Below, piece after piece: positions 47,600 to 56,264 of a stretch of DNA of 64,000 nucleotides. The stretch is taken from the NCBI GenBank assembly GCA_023459275.1, contig JAEWVC010000110.1:1-64000 (forward strand), in the 5' to 3' direction. Numbering within the stretch: position 1 is the first letter of the stretch; each line of letters starts with the position of its first letter. The notes below the pieces were generated by a model that did not search any database, was not told where the DNA came from, and saw nothing but the letters and a program-made list of their open reading frames with translations. A program made the position numbers and the translations under genes. Source of the DNA: Bacillota bacterium (GTDB lineage Bacteria; Bacillota; Clostridia; Christensenellales; Aristaeellaceae).

Positions 47600-49468
47600 T
47601 TACTTTCTCGTCAGTGAACCCAGCAGCCCCCGGACCACGGAGCGGCCCACCTCCCGGCCGGCGCCGCTCAGGGCGCTGTTGGCCAGGCGGCCCAGGATGG
47701 AATCGTTCTTGCGGGCGCGCTGCACGCGCTCGTCCCGGAGTTCGTCGGCCTTCTGGCGGCGTTCCTCGGCGATGCGCTCCTTTTCAGCCTTCTTCTGGGC
47801 GGCCTCCCGTTCTTTTTCTTCTTTGCTCAGCACCTTTTGCGCGGGCTGGACGGCAGGTGCCTGGGCGGGTGCGGCGGGCATGTACGCGCCGGTCTGTGGG
47901 TCCTTTTTAACCGGCATCATCTGCTGCACGTACTGGCCGCTTGCGGCATCATACACCAATACAGGCATCATCTGCTGCGGGGAGGGAGCCTGCACCGGCT
48001 CCTTCGCCGGCAGGGGCGACAAGGTGGGGATTTCCTTTGCCGCGTATCCGCCGGTGGCCGCGTCGTAGACCATGAAGGTCTGGGCGGGCCGCGCCGCAGG
48101 CGTAAGAACGGGGGCCGGCTGGGGCGCCGGCTGGAAAACCGGCGCTGCCGCGGGAGCCGGTACAGGCTTCACCTGGGCCCGGCCGCCGCCAAAGAGCACG
48201 GAGAGCATCTCATAGGCGCTTTCCCGGTCCACCATTTCCTCATACTTACCGAAGAAAGGGCTGGTTTTAATAAAGGTGCTGCGCAGCCCGTCGTCGATAG
48301 CGCCAAAGGAGGACTGGGGCGGCAGGATGGTGGCCCGGGCTACCACGCCCGGCGCGCCGGAGGCATCCAGGAAGGACAGAAGGGCCTCGCCCGTTTTCAG
48401 CTCCGTGATCGCCTGCTCGGTGTCAAAGGCGGGATTGGGCCTGAAGGTCTGGGCCGCGGCCTTCACCGCCTTCTGGTCCAGGGGCGTGAAGGCGCGCAGC
48501 GCGTGCTGCACCCGGTTGCCAAGCTGGCTCAGGATGGTCATGGGCACATCGGCGGGGTTTTGCGTGATAAAGTACACGCCCACGCCCTTGCTGCGGATGA
48601 GCCGCACCGTCAGCTCGATTTTTTCCATCAAAAGCTTGGGGCAGTCGTTGAACAGCAGGTGTGCCTCGTCAAAGAAGAACACCATCCGGGGCTTGTCAAG
48701 GTCGCCGGATTCCGGCAAACTCTCGTACAGCTCGCTGAGCATCCAAAGCAGGAAAGTGCTGTACATGGCGGGTTTCAAAAACAGCTTATCCGCCGCCAGG
48801 ATGTGGATGGGGCCCTGGCCGTCCTCGCCCGGGGCCAGCCAGTCGGCAATGTCGAAGGCCGGCTCCCCAAAGAACACGTCACCGCCCTGGTCCTCCAGGA
48901 TGGCCACCGCCCGCTGGATCGCCCCGATGGTGGGCTTGGCGATATTGCCGTAATCCAGGGTATACTCCCCGGCGTGCTCTCCCACATAGGCCAGCATGGC
49001 CTTCAGGTCCTTGATGTCCAGCAGCGGCAGGCCCTTGTCGTCCGCCACCCGGAAAAGGATGTTCAAAACGCCCATCTGCGTATCGTTCAGCCCCAGCATC
49101 CGGGACAGGAGCAGCGGGCCCATCTCGCTCACCGTGGCGCGGAGGGGATGGCCCTGCTTGCCGTACACATCCCAGAATACAGCGGGGAACCCTTTATAGG
49201 AAAACCCTGGCACCCCTGTTTCCATCAGCCTTTGGGCCAGGGTGTCGGAATGCTCGCCGGGCTTTACCAGCCCCGCGATATCCCCCTTGACGTCGCTGAC
49301 GAATACGGGCACCCCCATCTGGGAAAACCCTTCCGCCAATACCTTCAGCGTCACCGTCTTGCCCGTGCCCGTTGCCCCGGCGATCAGGCCGTGCCTGTTG
49401 GCCATCTGCGGCAGCAAAAACACCGGCTCCAAAGCGGTGCCCGCCCATATCTTTTGTTCGTACAGCAT
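47600..49468 (-). CDS. HerA-like ATPase (DUF853/YjgR family) with a long Pro/Ala/Gln insert
   Basis: A 622-residue protein. The HerA/FtsK-like ATPase has Walker A GLIAGATGTGKTVTLKVL (about residues 27-44), SDVKGDIAGLVKPGEHSDT, Walker B RMVFFFDEAHLLFND, and YFITQNPADVPMTIL. YjgR relatives are near 500 residues; this one has an added Pro/Ala/Gln-rich tail (about 430-560) with tandem segments (FMVYDAATGGYAAKEIP, PVLVYDAASGQYVQQMMP), then a basic coiled coil and a GRLANSALSGAGREVGRSV end. The family role is unclear; a DNA-translocating hexamer is inferred. The ATG at 49468 follows GGGAGG. Confidence 0.88.
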   Translation of the reverse strand: MLYEQKIWAGTALEPVFLLPQMANRHGLIAGATGTGKTVTLKVLAEGFSQMGVPVFVSDVKGDIAGLVKPGEHSDTLAQRLMETGVPGFSYKGFPAVFWDVYGKQGHPLRATVSEMGPLLLSRMLGLNDTQMGVLNILFRVADDKGLPLLDIKDLKAMLAYVGEHAGEYTLDYGNIAKPTIGAIQRAVAILEDQGGDVFFGEPAFDIADWLAPGEDGQGPIHILAADKLFLKPAMYSTFLLWMLSELYESLPESGDLDKPRMVFFFDEAHLLFNDCPKLLMEKIELTVRLIRSKGVGVYFITQNPADVPMTILSQLGNRVQHALRAFTPLDQKAVKAAAQTFRPNPAFDTEQAITELKTGEALLSFLDASGAPGVVARATILPPQSSFGAIDDGLRSTFIKTSPFFGKYEEMVDRESAYEMLSVLFGGGRAQVKPVPAPAAAPVFQPAPQPAPVLTPAARPAQTFMVYDAATGGYAAKEIPTLSPLPAKEPVQAPSPQQMMPVLVYDAASGQYVQQMMPVKKDPQTGAYMPAAPAQAPAVQPAQKVLSKEEKEREAAQKKAEKERIAEERRQKADELRDERVQRARKNDSILGRLANSALSGAGREVGRSVVRGLLGSLTRK

Positions 49469-49494
49469 GGTTTTGCCTCCCTTCCATACATTGT

Positions 49495-49524
49495 ATCATA
49501 CAGCCTGAAAATCCCTTGCGTCAA
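49495..49524 (-). promoter_or_regulatory. Promoter of the HerA-like gene
   Basis: Minus-strand TTGACG (49524-49519), 18-base spacer, TATGAT (49500-49495). Confidence 0.55.
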
Positions 49525-49534
49525 TGGCTTTGTG

Positions 49535-49577
49535 AACAAGGGCGGGGAGGGAATTTTTTGCAAAAAATTTCCTCCCC
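49535..49577. repeat. GGGCGGGGAGGGA-type palindrome, copy 1
   Basis: GGGGAGGGAATTTTTTG and its complement CAAAAAATTTCCTCCCC meet tip to tip (16 of 17 bases pair, about 49544-49577). The left flank aagggcggggaggga is repeated at 56291. It lies between the divergent HerA-like and clpB genes; the rest of 49578-49699 shows nothing recognisable. Confidence 0.6.
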
Positions 49578-49699
49578 GTACCCCACCCAAAAAACTTCAT
49601 ACGATAAATAGATTGTCGCAGCTGGAGAAAAATTACCATAGCGTTTATACCGCCGGAAGACCTCTCTTTGAAAATTTTCCGAAACCGCGTCAGCGGGGC

Positions 49700-49750
49700 T
49701 TGACATCAGGCCGGGATGCGGTACAATAAATAAGGTCAAAGATAGTCAAA
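49700..49750 (+). promoter_or_regulatory. clpB promoter with CtsR heat-shock operator
   Basis: TTGACA (49700-49705), 16-base spacer, TACAAT (49722-49727), then GGTCAAA-GAT-AGTCAAA (49734-49750), a close match to the CtsR direct heptad repeat (RGTCAAANANRGTCAAA). Placed over the transcript start, it should repress clpB until heat or misfolding stress inactivates CtsR. The ctsR gene itself is not in the window. Confidence 0.85.
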
Positions 49751-49774
49751 TAACCCGCGGAGGAGGATGCGGAT

Positions 49775-52378
49775 ATGGACACCAACAAGTTCACCCAAAA
49801 AACCATGGAAGCGCTGAAGGAAGCGCAGAGCATGGCCATCGCCTATCAGAATATGCAGGTGGAGCAGGCCCACCTTTGCCATGCTTTATTGGCGCAGCCG
49901 GAGGGGCTGATCCCCCAGCTTTTGAATAAAATGGAGACCGACGCAAACCTTGTGGCCGGCGCCATGGAGGAGGTGGTAAGCCGCCTGCCCAAAATTTCGG
50001 GGCCGGGCCGGGAGCCGGACAAGGTGTATGTTTCCCCCGATGTGGAAAAGGCCCTGCTGGCGGGACAGCAGCGGGCTGCCCAGATGAAGGACGAATACAT
50101 GTCCGTGGAGCATGTGTGGCTGGGCCTGATGGAAAAGGCGGACCGGGCGGTCAAGCCCATTCTGGACCGCTTTGGCATCAGGACGGACGCTTTTTTAAAG
50201 GCGCTGTCCACGGTGCGGGGAGCGGCCCGGGTGACCACGGACAGCCCAGAGGGCACCTACGACGCGCTGGCCAAGTACGGATCGGACCTTACCGCCCTGG
50301 CCAGAAGCCAGAAGCTGGACCCTGTGATCGGCCGGGACAGCGAGATCCGCAACGTGATCAGAATCCTATCCCGCAAAACGAAGAACAACCCCGTTTTGAT
50401 CGGCGAACCGGGCGTGGGCAAGACAGCCATCGCCGAGGGCTTGGCTATCCGTATCGTGCGGGGCGATGTGCCCGAAAGCCTCAAAGACCGCAGCCTCTTT
50501 TCCCTGGACATGGGCAGCCTGATTGCCGGGGCCAAGTTCCGGGGCGAATTTGAGGAACGGCTGAAGGCCGTGCTGGCGGAGATCAAAAAAAGCGAGGGCA
50601 AGACCCTGCTGTTTATCGACGAGCTGCACAACATTGTGGGCGCGGGCAAGGCGGAGGGCGCCATGGACGCGGGCAACCTGCTAAAGCCCATGCTGGCCCG
50701 GGGCGAACTCCACTGCATCGGCGCCACAACGCTGGACGAATACCGCAAATATATCGAAAAGGACGCGGCCCTGGAGCGGCGCTTCCAGCCGGTGATGGTG
50801 AACGAGCCCACGGTGGAGGATACCATTTCCATCTTAAGAGGCCTGAAGGAGCGCTATGAGGTGTTCCACGGCGTCAAGATCCAGGACGGGGCGCTGATTG
50901 CCGCGGCCACGCTGTCCAACCGCTATATTACCGACCGATTCCTGCCCGACAAGGCCATCGACCTGGTGGACGAAGCCTGCGCCATGATCCGTACCGAAAT
51001 CGACAGCCTGCCGGTGGAGCTGGATGAGATCTCCCGCAAGATCATGCAGCTGGAAATTGAGGAGGCCGCGCTGAAAAAGGAGGAGGATGCCCTCTCCAAG
51101 GAGCGCTTGGCAGCGCTGCAAAAGGAGCTTGGCGATCTAAGGGCGGAATTTTCCCGGATGAAAGCCCAGTGGGAGAACGAGAAAAACGCCATCGGCAAGG
51201 TGCAAAAGCTCCGGGAGGACCTAGAGCGCCTTGGTGCGGAGATTGAAAAAGCGGAGCGGAACTACGACCTGAACAAGGCCGCGGAATTGAAATACGGCGA
51301 ACTTCCCAGGCTGCAAAAGGAGCTTGAGGAGGAGGAAGCCATCGCCGAAAAGAATAAGAACGGGCAGAGCCTGCTCCGCAACAAGGTTACCGAGGAGGAG
51401 ATCGCAAGGATCGTGGCCCGCTGGACGGGTATCCCCGTGCAGAAGCTGGTGGAAGGCGAGCGCGAGAAGCTGATGCAGCTGCCGGAGATCCTCCACAAGC
51501 GGGTCATCGGCCAGGAGGAGGCCGTCTCAAAGGTTTCGGAAGCCATCCTTCGCAGCCGGGCCGGCATTTCCGACCCCAACAGGCCTATCGGCTCCTTCCT
51601 GTTCCTGGGCCCCACGGGCGTGGGCAAGACGGAGCTGGCCAAGGCCCTGGCCCAGGCCCTCTTCGACGATGAAAAAAACTTGGTGCGCATCGATATGTCG
51701 GAGTATATGGAGAAATTCTCCGTGTCCCGGCTGATCGGGGCGCCTCCGGGCTATGTGGGGTATGACGAGGGCGGGCAATTAACCGAGGCCGTGCGCCGCA
51801 GGCCCTATTCCGTGGTGCTCTTTGACGAGATCGAAAAGGCGCACCCGGAGGTATTCAACGTGCTTCTGCAGGTGCTGGATGACGGGCGCATCACCGATTC
51901 CCAGGGCCGGACGGTAGACTTCAAGAACACCATCCTCATTATGACCAGCAACCTGGGCTCCTCCGATATCCTGGAGGGGATCGGCAAGGACGGGCAGATT
52001 TCTATCGAAGCCCGCCAGCGGGTGGAGATGCTGCTTCGGATGCAGTTCCGGCCGGAATTTTTGAACCGCATCGATGAGATTGTGTTTTACAAACCCTTAA
52101 ACCGCGAGGAGATCGGCCGCATCGTGGAGCTACTCATACGCAATTTGCAGGAAAGGCTTTCCGACAGGCAGATCGGCATCATCCTGACCGAAGGTGCAAA
52201 GAACCTGGTGGTGGACCGCGGTTTCGACCCGGTTTACGGGGCGCGGCCCCTGAAGCGGTACCTGCAAAGCCATGTGGAAACGCTGGTGGCCCGCAGGATC
52301 GTGAGCGGGGGCGTGGAGCCCGGAAGGACGCTGACCATTGATGTGGATCCCCAGGGGGAGCTGTATATCAGGGAATGA
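49775..52378 (+). CDS. clpB: ATP-dependent disaggregase ClpB
   Basis: An 867-residue AAA+ chaperone. The N-domain (residues 1-145) has the two Clp-N repeats. NBD1 has LIGEPGVGKTAIAEGLA and GAMDAGNLLKPMLARGEL. A long middle coiled coil (about 400-530, ISRKIMQLEIEEAALKKEED) distinguishes ClpB from ClpC/ClpA. NBD2 has FLGPTGVGKTELAKALA and the pore-loop GYVGYDEGG. No ClpP-binding IGF loop was noted. It rescues aggregated proteins with DnaK. The ATG at 49775 follows GGAGGAGG; the CtsR box upstream places it in the heat-shock regulon. Confidence 0.97.
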   Translation: MDTNKFTQKTMEALKEAQSMAIAYQNMQVEQAHLCHALLAQPEGLIPQLLNKMETDANLVAGAMEEVVSRLPKISGPGREPDKVYVSPDVEKALLAGQQRAAQMKDEYMSVEHVWLGLMEKADRAVKPILDRFGIRTDAFLKALSTVRGAARVTTDSPEGTYDALAKYGSDLTALARSQKLDPVIGRDSEIRNVIRILSRKTKNNPVLIGEPGVGKTAIAEGLAIRIVRGDVPESLKDRSLFSLDMGSLIAGAKFRGEFEERLKAVLAEIKKSEGKTLLFIDELHNIVGAGKAEGAMDAGNLLKPMLARGELHCIGATTLDEYRKYIEKDAALERRFQPVMVNEPTVEDTISILRGLKERYEVFHGVKIQDGALIAAATLSNRYITDRFLPDKAIDLVDEACAMIRTEIDSLPVELDEISRKIMQLEIEEAALKKEEDALSKERLAALQKELGDLRAEFSRMKAQWENEKNAIGKVQKLREDLERLGAEIEKAERNYDLNKAAELKYGELPRLQKELEEEEAIAEKNKNGQSLLRNKVTEEEIARIVARWTGIPVQKLVEGEREKLMQLPEILHKRVIGQEEAVSKVSEAILRSRAGISDPNRPIGSFLFLGPTGVGKTELAKALAQALFDDEKNLVRIDMSEYMEKFSVSRLIGAPPGYVGYDEGGQLTEAVRRRPYSVVLFDEIEKAHPEVFNVLLQVLDDGRITDSQGRTVDFKNTILIMTSNLGSSDILEGIGKDGQISIEARQRVEMLLRMQFRPEFLNRIDEIVFYKPLNREEIGRIVELLIRNLQERLSDRQIGIILTEGAKNLVVDRGFDPVYGARPLKRYLQSHVETLVARRIVSGGVEPGRTLTIDVDPQGELYIRE

Positions 52379-52404
52379 CACACAAATGAAACGGAGGGAT
52401 CGCC

Positions 52405-53460
52405 TTGCCATCCTTTGAATCCGCTTGCCACCTTGTGGAGGAAGCCGTCCAAAACAAAGTCTGTTCCTGCGCCGCCTTGGCCATTGGCCGGGGCGGCGAC
52501 CTCTATGTCAAAAAGGCATGGGGGCTCCTGCGCTTCCCGGACGGGCCCGCGGCGGATGACGACACGCTTTATGACCTGGCCTCCCTGACAAAGGTCTTTG
52601 CTTCCACTATGGTGGCCTTCCACGCGCTGGAAAATGGGCTGCTCACCCTGTACGACCCCCTGGAGCGGTTCCTCCCCGCGCCAAAGGATAAGGCCTCCAT
52701 CACCGTCAGGCACTTGATGACGCATACCAGCGGGCTTACGGACCACATCATGCTGCAAAACGCGGTCAAAGACCCCGGCGAAGCGGTATCCTGCATCCTT
52801 TCTTCACCCCTTCAGGGCGTGCCTGGCGGGCAGGTGATCTATAGCTGCATGGGCTACCTGCTGCTGGGAAGCATATTGGAAACCATTTACGGCAAGCCGC
52901 TGGACGTCCTTGCCCGGGAACTGGTGTTTGATCCCCTTAGCATGGAGCATACCGGCTACCTGCCCAAGGGGGGCAACATCGCCGCCACGGAGATCGATCC
53001 TGCTACCGGCGAAACCCTCTGCGGCGCGGTGCACGATGAAAACGCCCGCTTTCTGGGCGGCGTCGCCGCCAATGCGGGGCTTTTTTCCACCATCGGCGAC
53101 TGCGCCGTCTTTGCTTCCATGCTGGCCTGCGGCGGGAAGCACGGGGGCAAGCCCTATCTTTCCCCGGCCATGATGACGGCCGCCCTCCGCAACTATACCC
53201 CCGGCATGGACCAGCACCGGGGCCTGGGCTTCCACCTGGGCGGCACCGAGGGGAATTTCACGGGCGACCTCTTCCCGCCCGAAAGCTTCGGGCATACGGG
53301 GTTTACCGGTACCTCCCTGGCGGTGGACCCTAAAACAGGGCTGTATGTGGTGCTGCTCACCAACCGGGTGCATCCCACCAGGCAGCAAAGCGGCCACCTG
53401 CGGCTGCGCAGGACCGTGCACAACGCCGTGTACGCGGAATATTTAAGGGCACAGGGGTGA
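52405..53460 (+). CDS. Serine hydrolase, beta-lactamase class C/EstB-like
   Basis: A 351-residue protein of the penicillin-binding-protein-like serine hydrolase group. The active-site SxxK is in LYDLASLTKVFASTM, the YxN-like motif is VIYSCMGYLLLG (YSC, so the Asn is replaced by Cys), and the third motif is FGHTGFTGTSLAV. No signal peptide, so it is probably a cytoplasmic esterase or peptidase and not a resistance enzyme. The start is TTG at 52405 behind CGGAGGGATC. It is 26 bases after clpB and may be read from the same transcript. Confidence 0.88.
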   Translation: MPSFESACHLVEEAVQNKVCSCAALAIGRGGDLYVKKAWGLLRFPDGPAADDDTLYDLASLTKVFASTMVAFHALENGLLTLYDPLERFLPAPKDKASITVRHLMTHTSGLTDHIMLQNAVKDPGEAVSCILSSPLQGVPGGQVIYSCMGYLLLGSILETIYGKPLDVLARELVFDPLSMEHTGYLPKGGNIAATEIDPATGETLCGAVHDENARFLGGVAANAGLFSTIGDCAVFASMLACGGKHGGKPYLSPAMMTAALRNYTPGMDQHRGLGFHLGGTEGNFTGDLFPPESFGHTGFTGTSLAVDPKTGLYVVLLTNRVHPTRQQSGHLRLRRTVHNAVYAEYLRAQG

Positions 53461-53516
53461 CCGCCCGCTTTCAACCGTCATAGGATGTGGAAAATCCTTC
53501 CCTTGGAGGATACGTC

Positions 53517-54002
53517 ATGCCGTACGACAGGGAAAAGGCCGTCGCCTACGCCAGGGAATGGGCTTTCCGCCGGAACCCTCAGTTTTACGACTTTGAAAAC
53601 ATTGGCGGGGACTGCACCAACTTTATCTCCCAATGCATCTATGCCGGGTGCGGCGTAATGAACTATACCCCGGTGACGGGCTGGTATTTTATTTCCTTAA
53701 ACAACAGGGCCCCCGCGTGGACGGGGGTCCAGTTTTTGTACAATTTTCTGACGGGCAACAAGGGCGCCGGCCCCTACGGCGTACCGCTTCCCTTGGATCA
53801 GGCTATGATCGCCGACGTGATCCAGCTGAGCCCGGACGGGTATAAATTCACCCACTCCCTGTTCATCGTCGCGGCGGGGGAACCCCCTGCCCCTGACAAC
53901 ATACGGATCACCACCCACACCCGGGACTCCGACTACCGGCTGCTGAATACCTACACCTATAACAAGCTCCGCCTGATCCACATCCTGGGCGCCCGGCTGT
54001 AA
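53517..54002 (+). CDS. Amidase domain protein (PF12671-like)
   Basis: A 161-residue protein with YDREKAVAYAREWAFRRNPQ at the start and FENIGGDCTNFISQCIYAG, the core of the Amidase_6 family with its conserved Asp-Cys-Thr-Asn-Phe block carrying a likely catalytic Cys. A histidine in KFTHSLFIV may complete the site. In Clostridia these domains are often secreted wall-associated hydrolases; here no signal peptide is seen. The ATG at 53517 follows GGAGG. Confidence 0.85.
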   Translation: MPYDREKAVAYAREWAFRRNPQFYDFENIGGDCTNFISQCIYAGCGVMNYTPVTGWYFISLNNRAPAWTGVQFLYNFLTGNKGAGPYGVPLPLDQAMIADVIQLSPDGYKFTHSLFIVAAGEPPAPDNIRITTHTRDSDYRLLNTYTYNKLRLIHILGARL

Positions 54003-54005
54003 TAT

Positions 54006-54455
54006 TCATGAGCGGCCCGGTTCTTCTTCCTCCCGCAGGCGGACCAAAAAATCCCGGAGCGTCTCCCGCAGCGCCGCCGCGCCTTCGGGGGAAAAGCCGG
54101 TGATACAAAGCATTTTTTCAGGGATTCCCCGGGCCTGTTCCCGCAAGGCACGGCCCTTGCCGGTAAGGAGCACCTCCACCAGCCGCTCGTCCCTTGCGCT
54201 GCGGCGTTTTTCCAAAAACCCCTTGGCCTCCATCCGCTTCAGCAGCGGTGTCAGCGTGCCCGAATCCAGGCAGAGCGTATCCCCCAGGGATTTCACCGTC
54301 TGTACGTCCCGCTCCCACAATGCCAGCATCACGATGTACTGGGTGTACGTCAATCCCAGGGGAGCCAAAACGGGCTCGTATTTACGCAAAAGCTCCTTGG
54401 AGCAGGCATACAGCGCAAAGCAAAGCTGATTGTCAAGGCTCAATATATCTTCCAT
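54006..54455 (-). CDS. MarR-family regulator, OhrR-like (organic peroxide sensor)
   Basis: A 149-residue winged-helix protein. The N-terminal LDNQLCFALYACSKEL holds the single reactive Cys that OhrR proteins use to sense organic peroxides. LTYTQYIVMLALWERD and SGTLTPLLKRMEAKGFLEKR complete the DNA-binding domain. It lies just after the glutathione-peroxidase-like gene and is probably its repressor. I use ATG at 54455; GTG at 54470 overlaps the peroxidase stop (GTGA) and is an alternative that would couple translation. Confidence 0.87.
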   Translation of the reverse strand: MEDILSLDNQLCFALYACSKELLRKYEPVLAPLGLTYTQYIVMLALWERDVQTVKSLGDTLCLDSGTLTPLLKRMEAKGFLEKRRSARDERLVEVLLTGKGRALREQARGIPEKMLCITGFSPEGAAALRETLRDFLVRLREEEEPGRS

Positions 54456-54466
54456 GGACCCTTCCC

Positions 54467-54931
54467 TCACAGCAGCGCCTCAATGGATTCCTTCAGCGCT
54501 TCCGGCTTCGTCTTGGGAGAGAAGCGCCTGACCACCTTCCCTTCCCGGTCCACCAAAAACTTGGTGAAATTCCAGGGGATGATCCTGCGGCCCGTGTTCC
54601 GCTTCAGGTATCCGAAAAGGGGATGCGCATTGCGGCCGTTCACCAGGATTTTCGCAAAGGTTTTGAAGGTGGTGCCATAGCGAAGCTCACAAAACTGCGC
54701 GATTTCCGCGTCCGTGCCCGGCGCCTGATTCATGAATTGGTTGCAGGGAAAGTCCAGGACCTCAAACCCCCGGTCCCTGTACGCGGCGTACAGTTCCTGC
54801 AATCCCTTGTACTGCGGAGTGAAGCCGCAGGCCGTGGCGGTGTTCACCACCAGCAGCACCTTCCCCTTATAATTCGAAAGGGGCACTTCCTGTCCCCCGG
54901 CATCCTTCATGATAAAATCATACAGGGTCAT
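54467..54931 (-). CDS. Glutathione peroxidase family protein (BsaA-like thiol peroxidase)
   Basis: A 154-residue peroxidase. The catalytic Cys is in VNTATACGFTPQYKGLQ; LDFPCNQFMNQAPGTDAE carries the second conserved block with a possible resolving Cys, and IIPWNFTKFLVDREG the catalytic Trp-Asn. It uses Cys, not selenocysteine, and is likely thioredoxin-dependent as in other non-glutathione bacteria. The ATG at 54931 follows AAGGAGG. The promoter upstream carries an inverted repeat suited to the OhrR-like regulator encoded just downstream. Confidence 0.92.
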   Translation of the reverse strand: MTLYDFIMKDAGGQEVPLSNYKGKVLLVVNTATACGFTPQYKGLQELYAAYRDRGFEVLDFPCNQFMNQAPGTDAEIAQFCELRYGTTFKTFAKILVNGRNAHPLFGYLKRNTGRRIIPWNFTKFLVDREGKVVRRFSPKTKPEALKESIEALL

Positions 54932-54950
54932 GATGACCGCCTCCTTGATT

Positions 54951-54991
54951 TTGTGCAATTCAATTTTACACAATTTAATCAAGATTGTCAA
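54951..54991 (-). promoter_or_regulatory. Peroxidase promoter with OhrR/MarR-type operator
   Basis: Minus-strand TTGACA (54991-54986), 17-base spacer, TAAAAT (54968-54963). The inverted repeat TTGTGCAA (54951-54958) / TTACACAA (54966-54973), 7 of 8 paired, covers the -10 and start region. Confidence 0.7.
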
Positions 54992-55027
54992 CCATGACCC
55001 TGTATGGATCGCGCCGTTCAGGCGGCG

Positions 55028-55906
55028 TTACCAGGTGATTTCTATCCCATATATCGCCTCGGCCATCTGCCGCATGGCCTCCAGGGCCCTGGGCGTGGGC
55101 CGGCTGGCCATATCGGGATCAATGCTGTACACGCGCCCCTCCTTCACGGCGGGCAGGTCCTTGTAGCCCGTCTGCACAAAAAACTCCTTGGCCCTTGTTT
55201 CGTCCGCACCCAGGAGAACCACCTGTGGATTTTTCGAAACGAGCTGCTCCAAGCTGTACATGGGCCAGGCCACCGGAGAATCGGAGGTCACAGGCTCAGC
55301 GCCCAGTTTTTCCAAAATTTCGTAAATAAAGCTGCCGGGGCCTACCGTGTAATCCCCCCAATCGCCGAAGCTCACCGCATAATAGACGGAGACCGGCTCC
55401 TTTCCCGCCACAGCGCCGAGGATCGATTTCTCCTTCGCCGCAATATCGCCAAGCAGCGGCTCCGGGTCCGCCCCCGCCGCCTTGGCAATAAGGCGAATGC
55501 TATCCGGGATTCCCGCGTAGGTATCCGCTTCCGCTGCTACCACCGTAAGCCCCAGCCCCTCAAGCTGCGCGATGGCATCCGCCTGCAGCTTGTTCCCGGC
55601 CAGGATCAGATCCGGCTGCAGGGATACGATCAATTCCACGTTGGGGCCGGCATAGTCGCCACATTTGGCTTCGATGGCCGCGGCCTCGGCGGGATAGTTG
55701 GAATACGCGTCCACCCCCACCACCCTTTCCCCAAGGCCCAGGGCAAACAGGATCTCCGTGTTGCTGGGGGTCAGGGAAATAATGCGCTGCGCGGAAGCCA
55801 CCTCCACCTCGCGGCCCAGCACATCCGTTACCGTTGCGGCCATCGCGGGGAAGCACAGGGACAGGGCGACCAGGAACACCGTCAGGAACCGAAGGGTCTT
55901 TTTCAT
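55028..55906 (-). CDS. Corrinoid (vitamin B12)-type ABC substrate-binding protein
   Basis: A 292-residue secreted protein of the BtuF/FepB-like class III binding fold. The signal peptide is KKTLRFLTVFLVALSLCFPA, with no lipobox at the cleavage site. The domain starts VTDVLGREVEV, then IISLTPSNTEILFALGLGERVVG, ELIVSLQPDLILAG and WPMYSLEQLVSKNPQVVLLG, as in BtuF. The cobalamin riboswitch upstream identifies the ligand as a corrinoid. No btuC/btuD genes are adjacent. The start has AGGAGG held in a hairpin. Confidence 0.88.
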   Translation of the reverse strand: MKKTLRFLTVFLVALSLCFPAMAATVTDVLGREVEVASAQRIISLTPSNTEILFALGLGERVVGVDAYSNYPAEAAAIEAKCGDYAGPNVELIVSLQPDLILAGNKLQADAIAQLEGLGLTVVAAEADTYAGIPDSIRLIAKAAGADPEPLLGDIAAKEKSILGAVAGKEPVSVYYAVSFGDWGDYTVGPGSFIYEILEKLGAEPVTSDSPVAWPMYSLEQLVSKNPQVVLLGADETRAKEFFVQTGYKDLPAVKEGRVYSIDPDMASRPTPRALEAMRQMAEAIYGIEITW

Positions 55907-55907
55907 G

Positions 55908-55931
55908 GGAAACCTCCTTTTTTAGGTTTCC
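55908..55931 (-). promoter_or_regulatory. Hairpin that can mask the btuF-like ribosome binding site
   Basis: Perfect 8-bp inverted repeat GGAAACCT/AGGTTTCC around an 8-base loop. On the transcript the AGGAGG site lies partly in the loop and partly in the 3' arm, two bases before ATG 55906. It may give translational control in addition to the riboswitch. Confidence 0.55.
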
Positions 55932-55937
55932 GCCGGC

Positions 55938-55977
55938 AAAAAAAGGCCGTCCCGGTCCTGCGCAAAAACGCCGGCCG
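55938..55977 (-). terminator. Terminator-like hairpin in the cobalamin riboswitch expression platform
   Basis: On the minus strand GGCCG (55976-55972) pairs with CGGCC (55949-55945), followed by seven T. It lies between aptamer and gene, as expected for B12-induced early termination. Confidence 0.6.
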
Positions 55978-56053
55978 AAACAGCCCCCATAGTCCGGACA
56001 TATGCCGGACAGCCGCCCCTTCCCCCTCCGGGAACGGGTGGCTTTTACACAAA

Positions 56054-56240
56054 TACGGGCAGGTCTCCTGGCTTGGCTTCCTCCGGCCGCGGCGCCTTCC
56101 CGGATCGCTCCAGTGGCGTGTTGCCGCGCCCGTCCACCTCACAGTAGCGGGGGCTGCAGCGGACTCGCCCCGCCTCCGGGCAAGAATGCCCGGAAACGGG
56201 ATCACCGCTTTCCCTTTTCACCCCTTGCGGGGCACCCGTA
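56054..56240 (-). promoter_or_regulatory. Cobalamin riboswitch
   Basis: The minus strand carries the B12-box near the 3' end (AAGCCAGGAGACCTGCCCGT, 56074-56055), the core GCAGCCCCCGCTACTGTGA, and CGCCACTGG followed by GATCCGGGAAGGCG. These are the conserved segments of AdoCbl-type aptamers in the right order. It controls the corrinoid-binding protein gene at 55906. Confidence 0.95.
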
Positions 56241-56264
56241 CGGCGGAAAATACTTTCCGGGGAG

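Noticed and set aside
47837..49729. 630-codon plus-strand frame opposite the HerA-like gene
   Set aside because: The minus frame has Walker A and B motifs and a proper start; the plus frame is rich in His, Arg and Gly as expected of an antisense shadow.
52405..53460. Antibiotic-resistance beta-lactamase
   Set aside because: No signal peptide, the YxN motif is YSC, and it sits in a housekeeping context; an esterase or peptidase-like hydrolase is more likely.
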